64,000 nucleotides of DNA from Candidatus Scotarchaeum otlingeri (GTDB lineage Archaea > Thermoproteota > Nitrososphaeria > Geothermarchaeales > JDFR-13). The DNA is taken from NCBI GenBank assembly GCA_002011075.2, contig MTMA02000006.1:1-64000 (forward strand), given 5' to 3'. The notes beneath the pieces were generated by a model, which saw only the letters and a list, made by a program, of their open reading frames with translations, searched no databases and had not been told where the DNA came from. Each line of letters begins with the position of its first letter. Positions within the stretch are counted from its first letter, which is position 1. The translations under genes and the position numbers were made by a program. Below, in pieces: positions 9,425 to 17,722 of the stretch.

Positions 9425-9829
9425 TTATCTCAGCATGCCCAGCTTAGCCATTAACAGGAACATATCTATAACTATAATTATAATAAAAAGTATTATTCCT
9501 CCTAATACAAGACCGGTATCAAAAACGCTTTTGCTTGCTCCGGAGTATATCATATATAAACTAACGAAGAACATTAGATTGACAAAAAAGAAAATTGTAA
9601 ATTCCAGCGGTGTTTCACCTCCTACAATAGAAGGCACAAGCACAGCTTGAAGATTAGGATTCACTAATAAAGCAATTCCACCACTAAGTAAGAATACTGT
9701 AATTATTATTACAATTAGTTGAGAAAGCGTATTTGCTCGTAATAACTTACTTTTACTTAATCCTCTATATACTCTCTTGTTTAACCAATATGCAACTCTA
9801 CTGATAAATTTATCGACCTTTTTGTACAT
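9425..9829 (-). CDS. Small multi-spanning membrane protein
   Basis: About 134 residues with a basic N-terminus (YKKVDKFISRVAYWLNKRVYRGLSKSKLLR) followed by three or four hydrophobic segments (QLIVIIITVFLLSGGIALLV; FTIFFFVNLMFFVSLYMIYS; GLVLGGIILFIIIIVIDMFLLMA). Family not recognised. The frame can start at 9844, but ATG at 9829 (MYKK) gives less overlap with the upstream gene. It forms a minus-strand group with the small zinc-type protein and the topoisomerase, and it ends 4 nt from the convergent gene. Confidence 0.7.
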   Translation of the reverse strand: MYKKVDKFISRVAYWLNKRVYRGLSKSKLLRANTLSQLIVIIITVFLLSGGIALLVNPNLQAVLVPSIVGGETPLEFTIFFFVNLMFFVSLYMIYSGASKSVFDTGLVLGGIILFIIIIVIDMFLLMAKLGMLR

Positions 9830-10058
9830 GCAAACGCCCTCCATTTTTTATCAAATATAATGCGACTTCTTTTGCCCACTCGCCTGTATATGGATTAGTG
9901 TAGATACGATTTAAATAATTTTTTTCATCAAGTTGTCCATATGCTTTAATCCACTTTTCATATGACATTATGATATTATTGTATGCTCTTAAATGATTTC
10001 GGCAAAAATATGGATGCATATCCTTTTTATTATTGCATATTACACATTTAGTTGTCAT
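9810..10058 (-). CDS. Small protein with CxxC...C pattern, function unknown
   Basis: 82 residues beginning MTTKCVICNNKKDMHPYFCRNHLRAY. Cysteines C5, C8 and C19 with H14/H22 could form a zinc knuckle. The rest is helical and contains NPYTGEWAKEVALYLIKNGG. It starts 2 nt after the topoisomerase stop and overlaps the membrane-protein gene by 20 nt, which supports translation coupling. I do not recognise the family. Confidence 0.65.
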   Translation of the reverse strand: MTTKCVICNNKKDMHPYFCRNHLRAYNNIIMSYEKWIKAYGQLDEKNYLNRIYTNPYTGEWAKEVALYLIKNGGRLHVQKGR

Positions 10059-10060
10059 AT

Positions 10061-12145
10061 TTATGCGCCTGCTTTTCTAGTTGAACATTTAATATTCACA
10101 CATGATGTAAATGCACGTCTATTTATAATTACTTTTATCTTAGGCCAGCCACAGACATCACATGTACCTATTTTACGAATAGAGCCCCGCTGAGGCAGAG
10201 GCATTGATGCTTTGCATTTAGGATAATTTGTACATCCCAGAAACCGTTTTCCCGAACGTTTTGACCTGATTATAATTAATGAACCATCTATACATTTGGG
10301 ACAACTACCCATCATTTTTTTGGCTAATCTGGTCGCATGAGACATATTATCAAGATCAATTCCGATGGTTTTGCTTTTACCAAATAGTAGCCTAATTATA
10401 TCTGTTACTTCATCTACGACTCTTATCAACACTGCTTCAGAGATAGTTGGATCATACAAAATCTTGTCTAGTTGTAGCTCCATGTCACGCGTCATATCTA
10501 CTGATATGATCTTGGGCGCTTCTCTTTCCATTATTTCTATTAGTCGCATACCTAACTCGGTTGGCACAACACTTTCTCCGGTCACATAATGCCTATCGTA
10601 TAGCGTGTCAATTATTAAGCTTCTAGTTGCTTTAGTCCCTATATTTTCTTTTTCCATTTGAAGAAGTAAACTCCTCTGAGTATATCTCCGAGGCGGTTTA
10701 GTATATTTTTCCATTATTAATATATCATCTACTATAACCTCATCTCCAATATTCAAATTAGGAATCTGATTCTCACTGATTTGAGAGTATTTGCCGTATA
10801 CTACCAACCAGCCCCTATCTTCAATTGTCCGCCCTCTCAATATAAAAATAAATCCATTTACATCAATATTTGCAGATACAGATTTCAATTCAACAGGATG
10901 ATAAAATGAGGCGATATATCTTCTAACAATCAGATCATATAATTTTTGTTCATCATCCCTCAGTTGTCTCGATGGCGTCTCTCCAGTAGGAAATATTGCT
11001 GGATGCGCGGGATCAGTTTTCTTCCCTTCCCTTGGAGACAATACTTTCTTTTTTAGAATAGAATTTATAATCTTGTTATAGTCCGGGATATTCATTAACT
11101 TCGAAAGTATTGCTGTGTGATCTATATCTTTAGGATATTTTTGTGAAGATGTTCTGGGATAGGTGATTAACGCGTCTAAATAGAGTTGTTCGGCGATTGA
11201 TAGTGTACGAGAAGGCTTAAAACCAAAATTTATATAGGCTTCGCTTTGCAGATCCGTTAAATTAAATGGTGCTGGCGGAAGATATTTACGTTTCCTGAAT
11301 TTTATATCTTTAACGACGCCTGTACTTCCTTTATGAACCATGCTGTCAATTATATTTACTTCCTGCTGCGTATCTATTGGATTTTTAGCATATGCTGCTT
11401 TAAACTTGTCACCCGTATCCGACAAGAAGTAGACCTCAACTTCCCAATATGGCGCTGGCACATATGTCTGAATCTCTCTTTCTTTATCTACAATGAACTT
11501 CAAGGTTGGGCCTTGTACACGTCCTATGCTGATTGTAGAATGGAACCCCGAGTGTTTCCGTGCTAAAACTGATAATGCGCGGGTTAGATTTACACCCCAT
11601 ATAAAATCAATTATGTGCCGTGTTATTCCAGCGGCATAATAGTTTCCATCTAGATTCTCTTTTCTGTTTTGAAAAGATTCTATTAACTCATTTTGAGTCA
11701 AGCTAGAGAATTTCATTCTAGTTATTTTCTTATTTCCATCAGAATTGCAAAGATAATTTATAATATTGTATCCTAGAGTGCTGCCTTCTATATCGTAATC
11801 ACAGGCATTGATTACCTCGGTAATGTTGCTGGATAATTTCTTAAATAATTTTGACATGTTGTTTACTGTTCTTCTCTTTTTAGGGTTATTCAAGTCCAAC
11901 TTCCAAATTATACTGAACGTAGGAAATTTGTCGAATGATGATGGAGGTGGTTCGTCTAATGTGTATAAATGCCCTAAAGAAGGAAGTATATATATTAATG
12001 ATGAATCTACATGAAGTTTGTAATACTCGATGTTCCGATATTTATATTTATTATAACGTTTTCCTATAGACTTTAGCGCTTGGGCAATTTTTTCTGCCGC
12101 TTTTGGTTTTTCCGATACTATCAGTATCTTGTTCTTTACTCTAAT
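10061..12145 (-). CDS. topA: Type IA DNA topoisomerase (topoisomerase III/TopA type), non-ATG start
   Basis: About 694 residues. The TOPRIM N-terminus KILIVSEKPKAAEKIA (catalytic Glu about residue 12) lies upstream of the first ATG, so the gene must begin before 11899. The frame is open back to a stop at about 12182 but holds no ATG, GTG or TTG there. ATT at 12143-12145 lies 8 nt after GGAGGG and is my chosen start; CTG at 12122-12124 is too far from the ribosome-binding site. Further motifs are ACDYDIEG (TOPRIM acidic pair), active-site Tyr in ALITYPRTSS (about residue 329), and two C-terminal four-Cys zinc motifs (CPKC...CTNYPKC; CDVC...CVNIKC). It relaxes or decatenates DNA through a covalent 5'-phosphotyrosine. 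Confidence 0.92.
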   Translation of the reverse strand: MRVKNKILIVSEKPKAAEKIAQALKSIGKRYNKYKYRNIEYYKLHVDSSLIYILPSLGHLYTLDEPPPSSFDKFPTFSIIWKLDLNNPKKRRTVNNMSKLFKKLSSNITEVINACDYDIEGSTLGYNIINYLCNSDGNKKITRMKFSSLTQNELIESFQNRKENLDGNYYAAGITRHIIDFIWGVNLTRALSVLARKHSGFHSTISIGRVQGPTLKFIVDKEREIQTYVPAPYWEVEVYFLSDTGDKFKAAYAKNPIDTQQEVNIIDSMVHKGSTGVVKDIKFRKRKYLPPAPFNLTDLQSEAYINFGFKPSRTLSIAEQLYLDALITYPRTSSQKYPKDIDHTAILSKLMNIPDYNKIINSILKKKVLSPREGKKTDPAHPAIFPTGETPSRQLRDDEQKLYDLIVRRYIASFYHPVELKSVSANIDVNGFIFILRGRTIEDRGWLVVYGKYSQISENQIPNLNIGDEVIVDDILIMEKYTKPPRRYTQRSLLLQMEKENIGTKATRSLIIDTLYDRHYVTGESVVPTELGMRLIEIMEREAPKIISVDMTRDMELQLDKILYDPTISEAVLIRVVDEVTDIIRLLFGKSKTIGIDLDNMSHATRLAKKMMGSCPKCIDGSLIIIRSKRSGKRFLGCTNYPKCKASMPLPQRGSIRKIGTCDVCGWPKIKVIINRRAFTSCVNIKCSTRKAGA

Positions 12146-12153
12146 TTCCCGGT

Positions 12154-12160
12154 CCCTCCT
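12154..12160 (-). promoter_or_regulatory. Shine-Dalgarno site that selects the topoisomerase start
   Basis: AGGAGGG on the minus strand, ending 8 nt before ATT at 12145. It is the only strong ribosome-binding site upstream of the conserved N-terminal motif and is the main argument for AUU initiation. Confidence 0.6.
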
Positions 12161-12294
12161 TCTCTTTAATCTAATAATCAGTTACGTTCTAAATTAAAGT
12201 TTACACAAACCAGCTATATTGAATTTAAATTATTTATGTATTATTTAGTAACGATATATGTTTCTACAATTTATTTTTTCGAAGAGCAATATAT

Positions 12295-12477
12295 ATGAGT
12301 GAAATGGGGTTAATAATTAAATGCTCAAATTGTGGATATACTTTTTATTATTCACATTCAATTAAGGCTATCGATACTTTGTTAAATCCGTTACCCGCAC
12401 GATGCCCGAGATGCAAAAAAGAATTAGTTAAAGAGATGGATAAAATCGTTATTAAAATAGTCCCAAAAGTCAGGTGA
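12295..12477 (+). CDS. Small zinc-ribbon protein
   Basis: 60 residues with two CxxC knuckles, CSNCGYTF (about 10-17) and CPRCKKEL (about 38-45), and a basic, hydrophobic tail (KIVIKIVPKVR). This is a rubredoxin-like or ribbon fold of unknown role. It ends 4 nt before gcvT and so is probably its operon partner. No family name can be assigned with confidence. Confidence 0.7.
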   Translation: MSEMGLIIKCSNCGYTFYYSHSIKAIDTLLNPLPARCPRCKKELVKEMDKIVIKIVPKVR

Positions 12478-12481
12478 TAGA

Positions 12482-13585
12482 ATGAAAGAGCTTGTATTAC
12501 ATAAATATCACGCTAGCCACAGCAAAATGATCGAGTTTGCAGGGTTTAAAATGCCCTTATATTATGATTCGATAATAAAAGAACACTTATCTGTCAGAAA
12601 CAACGTGGGACTATTTGACATTACTCATATGGGCAGAGCAGTAATAAGAGGGAAAGATGCTGTAGACTTTGTCAATTATATTACAGTAAATGATGTAAAT
12701 AGATTATCAGTCGGTAGAGCACATTATTCATTATTTTGTAATGAAGAAGGCGGAATAATAGATGACTTGATGGTCTATAGAGTAGGAGAAGAAGAAGTTT
12801 TATTGGTTTATAATGCAGCTAACAGAGAGAAAGATATAAGGTGGATTAATAAACATAGAAGAAGGTTTAATGTGAATGTTGAGGATATATCTGATACTAG
12901 TATTATGTTTGCACTCCAAGGGCCATCGTATATGGACGTATTATCTGATATTTTTAGCATCGAAGATGTGAGGTTTAGAGTATGGAATATTAATTATAAT
13001 AGTCATGATGGATGGATATCAACAACGGGTTATACTGGAGAAAGAGGCGTCGAAATAATATTAAGGTGTCGAAAAGAGGACGTGGCTCTAAATTTATGGC
13101 TAGAATTGCTTGATACTGTTAAGAAGCTAGGAGGATTACCATGCGGATTAGGAGCTAGAGATTCTCTAAGACTCGAAGCAGGATATTGTTTGTATGGCAA
13201 TGATATTAATGAAAGCATTAATCCTTATGAGGCCAATCTTGCATGGGTGGTAAAAATGGATCAGGAAGAGTTCATTGGCAAGAAGAAACTAATGAAAAAA
13301 AAGGAAGAGATTCGTAAGATTAGAGTAGGTTTTATTATACAGAGAGGTATGATAAAAAAAGGTGATTTGGTTTATCTCGATGATGTAAAAATAGGTTATG
13401 TCACTAGTGCGGCGTATTCGCCTATTTTGAGGAAAGGAATAGGCATGGGTTATATTAATATTGAAAATAAGAAAGAAAATTTGAGAGTTGATATTATTTC
13501 ATTTGATGAGAAAGTACGTAAAGGTGTAGTGAAGTCTTTTCCATTGTATGATTCTACTAAATATGGATGGAGCAGAAGCGTTTGA
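12482..13585 (+). CDS. gcvT: Glycine cleavage system T protein (aminomethyltransferase)
   Basis: 367 residues. The T protein transfers the methylene carbon from aminomethyl-lipoyl-H protein to tetrahydrofolate (or an archaeal equivalent), releasing ammonia. Family features are visible along the whole length: N-terminal GFKMPLYYDSI, SVRNNVGLFDITHMG, the folate-site region GLFDITHMG...YSLFCNEEGGIIDDLMVYR, GYTGERGVEI and GLGARDSLRLEAGYCLYGNDI. It sits in a cluster with gcvH and glyA. The P and L proteins are not in the window. Confidence 0.97.
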   Translation: MKELVLHKYHASHSKMIEFAGFKMPLYYDSIIKEHLSVRNNVGLFDITHMGRAVIRGKDAVDFVNYITVNDVNRLSVGRAHYSLFCNEEGGIIDDLMVYRVGEEEVLLVYNAANREKDIRWINKHRRRFNVNVEDISDTSIMFALQGPSYMDVLSDIFSIEDVRFRVWNINYNSHDGWISTTGYTGERGVEIILRCRKEDVALNLWLELLDTVKKLGGLPCGLGARDSLRLEAGYCLYGNDINESINPYEANLAWVVKMDQEEFIGKKKLMKKKEEIRKIRVGFIIQRGMIKKGDLVYLDDVKIGYVTSAAYSPILRKGIGMGYINIENKKENLRVDIISFDEKVRKGVVKSFPLYDSTKYGWSRSV

Positions 13586-13709
13586 TTCCTTGTTTTATAT
13601 TATTTTAGTAAAATATACATAGCACTTATCTTTAATACACGGTTATCTTTTGATAAGAAATAGATTAAAATTATTACAGTGCAGATAAAATTATTATCTG
13701 GTGAACACA

Positions 13710-14114
13710 ATGAGCGAGAAATACAAGATACCTATTAATCTTCTATATACTGATACTCATGAATGGGTATCGGTAGAGGGGGATATAGCCACGATAGGAA
13801 TAACTGATTATGCTCAGGATCTCCTACATGAAATAGTCTTCGTAGAATTGCCAGAGAGAGGTAGCGAAGTAAAACGTGGGGAAAGCATTGCTGAAATTGA
13901 GTCTGTGAAGTCTGTTGCTAAGGTATATTCACCGTTAAGCGGTTCTATTATTGAGGTAAATGAGGTTTTGGAGGAAAAGCCTGAACTGATCAATGATGAT
14001 CCATATGGAGAAGGTTGGATTGCAAAGATAAAAATGAATAATTTTGAAAATGAACGCAAATTACTATTATCATATGAGGAATATATGGAGTTAATAGAAG
14101 CAGAGATTGAATAG
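13710..14114 (+). CDS. gcvH: Glycine cleavage system H protein
   Basis: About 134 residues. The H protein carries the lipoyl arm that shuttles the aminomethyl group between P, T and L proteins. The lipoylation site is the Lys in AEIESVKSVAKV, in the usual context. THEWV near the N-terminus and NDDPYGEGWIAKI near the end also match. A GTG at 13701 is in frame, but GGTGA there acts better as ribosome-binding site for ATG 13710. It has its own upstream gap of about 115 nt after gcvT and is followed after 12 nt by glyA. Confidence 0.96.
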   Translation: MSEKYKIPINLLYTDTHEWVSVEGDIATIGITDYAQDLLHEIVFVELPERGSEVKRGESIAEIESVKSVAKVYSPLSGSIIEVNEVLEEKPELINDDPYGEGWIAKIKMNNFENERKLLLSYEEYMELIEAEIE

Positions 14115-14126
14115 GGGGATAATAAT

Positions 14127-15446
14127 ATGGAGAATATAGAAAGGTTATATAATAATATATTTCAATTATTAAGGAGGCATCATGAGTTATTTTCAACCGC
14201 GCTTCCTCTAATTGCTAGTGAAAATATAGTTAGTCCTGCTGTAAAAGAGGCTTTAGTATCAGATTTCGGTCATAGATACGCTGAGGGATGGCCTGGTGAA
14301 AGAGTTTACGCGGGATGTAAATATATAGATCAAGTGGAGCTTATTACGATTGATATAATGAAAAGGATTTTTGACGCTGAATTTGTTGATGTAAGGCCGA
14401 TAAGTGGTACCACCGCAAATTTGGCTTTGTACTCAGCTTTCACCGAGCCAAATGATATAATGGTAGCCTTAAGTATTGCTAAGGGAGGGCATATTTCGAT
14501 GGGAAAGAAGAGATTCTGGGGATCAGCAGGTTTGGTACATGGATTAGAAGTAGAGTATTTTGAATTTGATGAAGAGAATTTTAATATTGATGTAGACCGT
14601 TCAATGAAAAAAATCATTTCTATAGAAAAGGAGAAAGGAAAAGTAAGATTGGTGATGTTTGGAGGTAGTGTTTTTCTTTTCCCACATCCCGTTAAAGAAT
14701 TGTCAGATTTTCTAAAAGCCAGGGATATTATCATAGGATATGATGCTGCTCATGTGGCTGGACTTATAGCTGGAAAAAAGTTCCAAGACCCTCTTAGAGA
14801 AGGAGCTGATGTAATGAGTATGTCGACACACAAAACTTTTTTCGGTCCCCAAAGAGGCGCAATAGTGTCATTTGAAAAATATGCTGAAAAAATTAAGAAA
14901 GCGGTTTTTCCTGGTGTAACGAGTAATCATCATTTAAATACGTTAGCGGGGCTCTCTATTGCTGCTCTCGAAATATTAAAATTTGGCAAAAAATATGCTG
15001 ATGATGTTATCAAAACAGCTAAAAAGTTGGCCGAGGCTCTTTATGAAAGAGGGTTCGATGTTGTCGGCGAGAAAAAAGGATTTACCGAGTCGCATCAAAT
15101 TTTGGTTGATGTTACCAAGTATGGATTGGGTGGAGATATAGAGAGAAAACTTGAAAATGCGGGTATTATAGTGAATAGGAATCTCATGCCATGGGATCCA
15201 CAGAGGGGATTACATTATGAAAACCCTGGGGGAATAAGACTTGGGGTACAAGAGTTGGTTCGAATAGGGATGGGTCCTAGTGAAATGATAGATGTAGCAA
15301 GGTTTTTTGAAAGGGCGATTATAAAAGAAGAAAATCCTGAGACGATTCGGAGAGAAATAGCGGACTTTAGGAAAGATTATCAAGATGTGCATTATTGCTT
15401 TAGATCATTGAAAAAAGCGTATGAATACTTACCAATTAACCAATAA
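14127..15446 (+). CDS. glyA: Serine hydroxymethyltransferase
   Basis: 439 residues, PLP enzyme interconverting serine and glycine with a one-carbon carrier. Motifs: LIASENIVSPAV near the N-terminus, RYAEGWPGERVYAGCKYID, YDAAHVAGLIAG, and the PLP lysine in MSTHKTFFGPQRG. The length and ending match the archaeal form, which often uses tetrahydromethanopterin. With gcvT and gcvH it forms a glycine/serine one-carbon module. The ATG is preceded by GGGGGAT. Confidence 0.97.
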   Translation: MENIERLYNNIFQLLRRHHELFSTALPLIASENIVSPAVKEALVSDFGHRYAEGWPGERVYAGCKYIDQVELITIDIMKRIFDAEFVDVRPISGTTANLALYSAFTEPNDIMVALSIAKGGHISMGKKRFWGSAGLVHGLEVEYFEFDEENFNIDVDRSMKKIISIEKEKGKVRLVMFGGSVFLFPHPVKELSDFLKARDIIIGYDAAHVAGLIAGKKFQDPLREGADVMSMSTHKTFFGPQRGAIVSFEKYAEKIKKAVFPGVTSNHHLNTLAGLSIAALEILKFGKKYADDVIKTAKKLAEALYERGFDVVGEKKGFTESHQILVDVTKYGLGGDIERKLENAGIIVNRNLMPWDPQRGLHYENPGGIRLGVQELVRIGMGPSEMIDVARFFERAIIKEENPETIRREIADFRKDYQDVHYCFRSLKKAYEYLPINQ

Positions 15447-15447
15447 A

Positions 15448-15717
15448 TTAAATAAATTCATCAATCTTTTTCTGACCTTTACCAGTGAGAATCCATCTAA
15501 TAGGATGCTTACCAAACCCCTGAACTATATTTGACTCTTTTAATAGCCTTAAGTGATAAACCACTTTGCTTTTTGACATAGCTAGAGCCTTTGATAGTTC
15601 GTCTATGGTATAGTATCTGTTTTCCTTTGACATGTAATCTAAGATTTTGCTCCTCGAAATGACACCTTTAATTGTGTTTTTTCTATTCAATATTATCGCA
15701 TTGGGATTATACATCAA
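15448..15717 (-). CDS. Winged-helix transcriptional regulator
   Basis: 89 residues with an ArsR/MarR-like winged helix: ISRSKILDYMSKENRYYTIDELSKALAMSKSKVVYHLRLLKESNIVQG, then a wing (KHPIRWILTGKGQKKI). The recognition helix is SKSKVVYHLRLLKE. It runs convergently to glyA, with stops 2 nt apart. The target is unknown; regulation of neighbouring genes is possible but nothing in the sequence shows it. Confidence 0.85.
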   Translation of the reverse strand: MMYNPNAIILNRKNTIKGVISRSKILDYMSKENRYYTIDELSKALAMSKSKVVYHLRLLKESNIVQGFGKHPIRWILTGKGQKKIDEFI

Positions 15718-15761
15718 AAAAATAAAATATCTCTGTATTTAATATGTATTTTGAAATACAT

Positions 15762-15768
15762 AAAAAAA
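15762..15768 (-). terminator. T-run downstream of tRNA-Gly
   Basis: Seven consecutive T residues on the minus strand about 30 nt past the tRNA 3' end, with no stem required, as in archaeal intrinsic termination. Confidence 0.45.
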
Positions 15769-15796
15769 CTTTTCTGCTCTCAATATGAAAGGGTTT

Positions 15797-15872
15797 TGGT
15801 GCGGCCGCCGGGATTCGAACCCGGGACCACTGGCTTGGGGGGCCAGTATCCTTCCAGCTAGACCACGGCCGC
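15797..15872 (-). tRNA. tRNA-Gly(CCC), CCA encoded, position 33 is C
   Basis: Acceptor GCGGCCG/CGGCCGC, D-arm GTCTAGCTGGAAGGATAC, anticodon stem CTGGC/GCCAG, loop CCCCCAA, T-arm CCGGG-TTCGAAT-CCCGG. No intron. The terminal CCA is encoded at 15797-15799. With a standard seven-base loop the anticodon is CCC (Gly), and the nearly universal U33 is replaced by C33. Confidence 0.93.
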
Positions 15873-16010
15873 CATGTCATGGCTCTTAAATAGTATAATT
15901 TGCGGTCTGATATTCAAAAATTTATTTGGTGGCTAAGTTATAATTAGGTGGTGTATATAGTGGATAAGATTAATATATTTGTTAAAAGAATATATGGAGA
16001 GTGATGTCTT

Positions 16011-16196
16011 GTGCCTAGATGTCCAGAGTGTGGAGGAGAAATGAAATACAATCGCGAATTGAGGTTATATGTTTGTGTAAGTTGCGGCGTTATGATGACG
16101 CTGGATGAAATATTTGAAGAATGGGATAGAAAAAGAGAAGAGGAAAAAGATATTAAGGAAGAATATTTAGATTGGTGGCTAAGTCGTAAAAAATAG
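16011..16196 (+). CDS. Small zinc-ribbon protein
   Basis: 61 residues starting at GTG. A four-cysteine ribbon (CPECGGEM at about 4-11, CVSCGVMM at about 23-30) is followed by a highly charged helix rich in Glu, Lys, Trp and Arg. Such proteins accompany GPN GTPase genes in several archaea. It ends 8 nt before the GPN gene, so the two are likely co-transcribed. Function unknown. Confidence 0.75.
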   Translation: MPRCPECGGEMKYNRELRLYVCVSCGVMMTLDEIFEEWDRKREEEKDIKEEYLDWWLSRKK

Positions 16197-16204
16197 GTTG
16201 TCTT

Positions 16205-16969
16205 ATGGTCGCCACTATATTTATCGTTGGATTGGCGGGATCAGGTAAATCCTTATTATCATATTCTTTATGGGAATGGTTTTCCAAACAAAAACAAGAT
16301 GTTGCTGTGCTTAATTTAGATCCAGGAGTTATTAATACTCCATATAATCCTGACTTTGATATTAGGGAATATATCGATATATGGGATCTTATGTCAAAGC
16401 ATAATATAGGCCCCAATACTGCACTTATAGTTTCGATGGATCTTGCTCTTGCATATATAGAAAAATTGAATGTGGAAATAGGTAAGGCAAACCCGGATAT
16501 CCTTATCGTCGATACTCCTGGGCAAATGGAAATTTTTGCCTATCGGGTTGTAGGTGATTATATTGTTCGCAATCTACTTGGAGACAAGAAAATGTTAATA
16601 TTTATAATGGATGCGGTATTTTGTAAAGACCCTAAAAATTTTATTTCTAACTTGCTGGTGGCGGCATCTACAAGATACAGATTTGAGATTCCAGCGATCA
16701 ATGTTTTAAATAAAATTGACTTATTAGACAAAGAAGAAGTTCTTAAGTTATATTCATGGTATAGAGAGACCGAGGTTTTAACAAGAGAAATGGAGAAACA
16801 TTATGATACTTATGAAGCTGAAATGATGATAAAAATGTTCAAATTGCTTAAGAAATATTCTGTAGGTAACCTATTTTTTCCGGTATCCGCCGAGACTTTA
16901 GATAATCTGGATGTTTTAATTCAAGCAGTAACTCGTATATTATTTGGAGGAGAAGAAATATTAGAATAG
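16205..16969 (+). CDS. GPN-loop GTPase
   Basis: 254 residues. P-loop GLAGSGKS (about 8-15), the diagnostic GPN tripeptide in HNIGPNTAL (about 73-75), G3 DTPGQ, and G4 NKID. Eukaryotic homologues assist assembly of RNA polymerase II; the archaeal one dimerises and its client is not known. The small zinc-ribbon gene precedes it directly. Confidence 0.93.
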   Translation: MVATIFIVGLAGSGKSLLSYSLWEWFSKQKQDVAVLNLDPGVINTPYNPDFDIREYIDIWDLMSKHNIGPNTALIVSMDLALAYIEKLNVEIGKANPDILIVDTPGQMEIFAYRVVGDYIVRNLLGDKKMLIFIMDAVFCKDPKNFISNLLVAASTRYRFEIPAINVLNKIDLLDKEEVLKLYSWYRETEVLTREMEKHYDTYEAEMMIKMFKLLKKYSVGNLFFPVSAETLDNLDVLIQAVTRILFGGEEILE

Positions 16970-17077
16970 GAGGCACCATCGTTATATAAAATACGTAGTG
17001 AGTACCCGATAATTAAACTATATAATATTAATCATAGAGATTATTTAGAGTTATGGACTGGGGAGGTTAGTAATACT

Positions 17078-17722
17078 ATGGTAAATTTGATGGATATAAA
17101 AGAGGCTTTTGAATTGCTGAAAAAATATAAGATCCCTGTTCCAAGATACGTAATAATAGATAATCCTCAGGATCTGGAGGGGATAAATAGTCTTAAGTTC
17201 CCTGTCGCATTAAAGTTGATCTCAAAAAAAATAATTCATAAAACTGATGAAGGTGCTGTAATGTTAAATATAGCCAGTCCTAAAGAGCTTGAAATTAATC
17301 TAAAAGAAATGGAGAGAAAATTCTATGCTATTGAAGATAGGAAATATCTAATTCAAGAGATGGTTAAAAAGGGAGTAGAAGTTGTAGTAGGGGGCATTAA
17401 TGATAAAATATTTGGACCGGTAATAATGTTTGGTTTAGGAGGCATAATGGTAGAAATATATAGAGATGTCTCTTTTAGGCTGGCACCTATTACTAAGAAC
17501 GATGCTGCTGAAATGCTTTCTGAAATTAAAGGAAAAAAAATTTTAGATGGATATCGGACATTGCCTCCTGTTGATAAAGAACGTTTAATTAGGATATTGG
17601 TATCTGCATCAATGCTGATATATGAGAATTCAAATATTATAGAGATGGATATAAATCCACTAATATGCAGAAATGACGATGTCAAAGCAGTAGATATAAG
17701 AATAGTGTTAGGTGACGAATAG
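17078..17722 (+). CDS. ATP-grasp protein, beta subunit-like part of ADP-forming acyl-CoA synthetase
   Basis: 214 residues covering the ATP-grasp subdomains of the beta subunit of NDP-forming acetyl-CoA synthetase (PVALKLISKKIIHKTDEGAVMLNI; LIQEMVKKGVEVVVGGINDKIFGPVIMFGLGGIMVE; EMDINPLICR). In archaea it catalyses acyl-CoA + ADP + Pi to acid + CoA + ATP together with an alpha subunit carrying the phospho-His. No alpha gene is in the window. It overlaps the downstream coiled-coil gene if that begins at 17712. The ribosome-binding site is GGGGAGG. Confidence 0.88.
   Translation: MVNLMDIKEAFELLKKYKIPVPRYVIIDNPQDLEGINSLKFPVALKLISKKIIHKTDEGAVMLNIASPKELEINLKEMERKFYAIEDRKYLIQEMVKKGVEVVVGGINDKIFGPVIMFGLGGIMVEIYRDVSFRLAPITKNDAAEMLSEIKGKKILDGYRTLPPVDKERLIRILVSASMLIYENSNIIEMDINPLICRNDDVKAVDIRIVLGDE

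Noticed and set aside
11899-12182. Frameshift or pseudogene for the topoisomerase N-terminus
   Set aside because: The frame is continuous from 12179 to the stop with all motifs in register; only the start codon is unusual.
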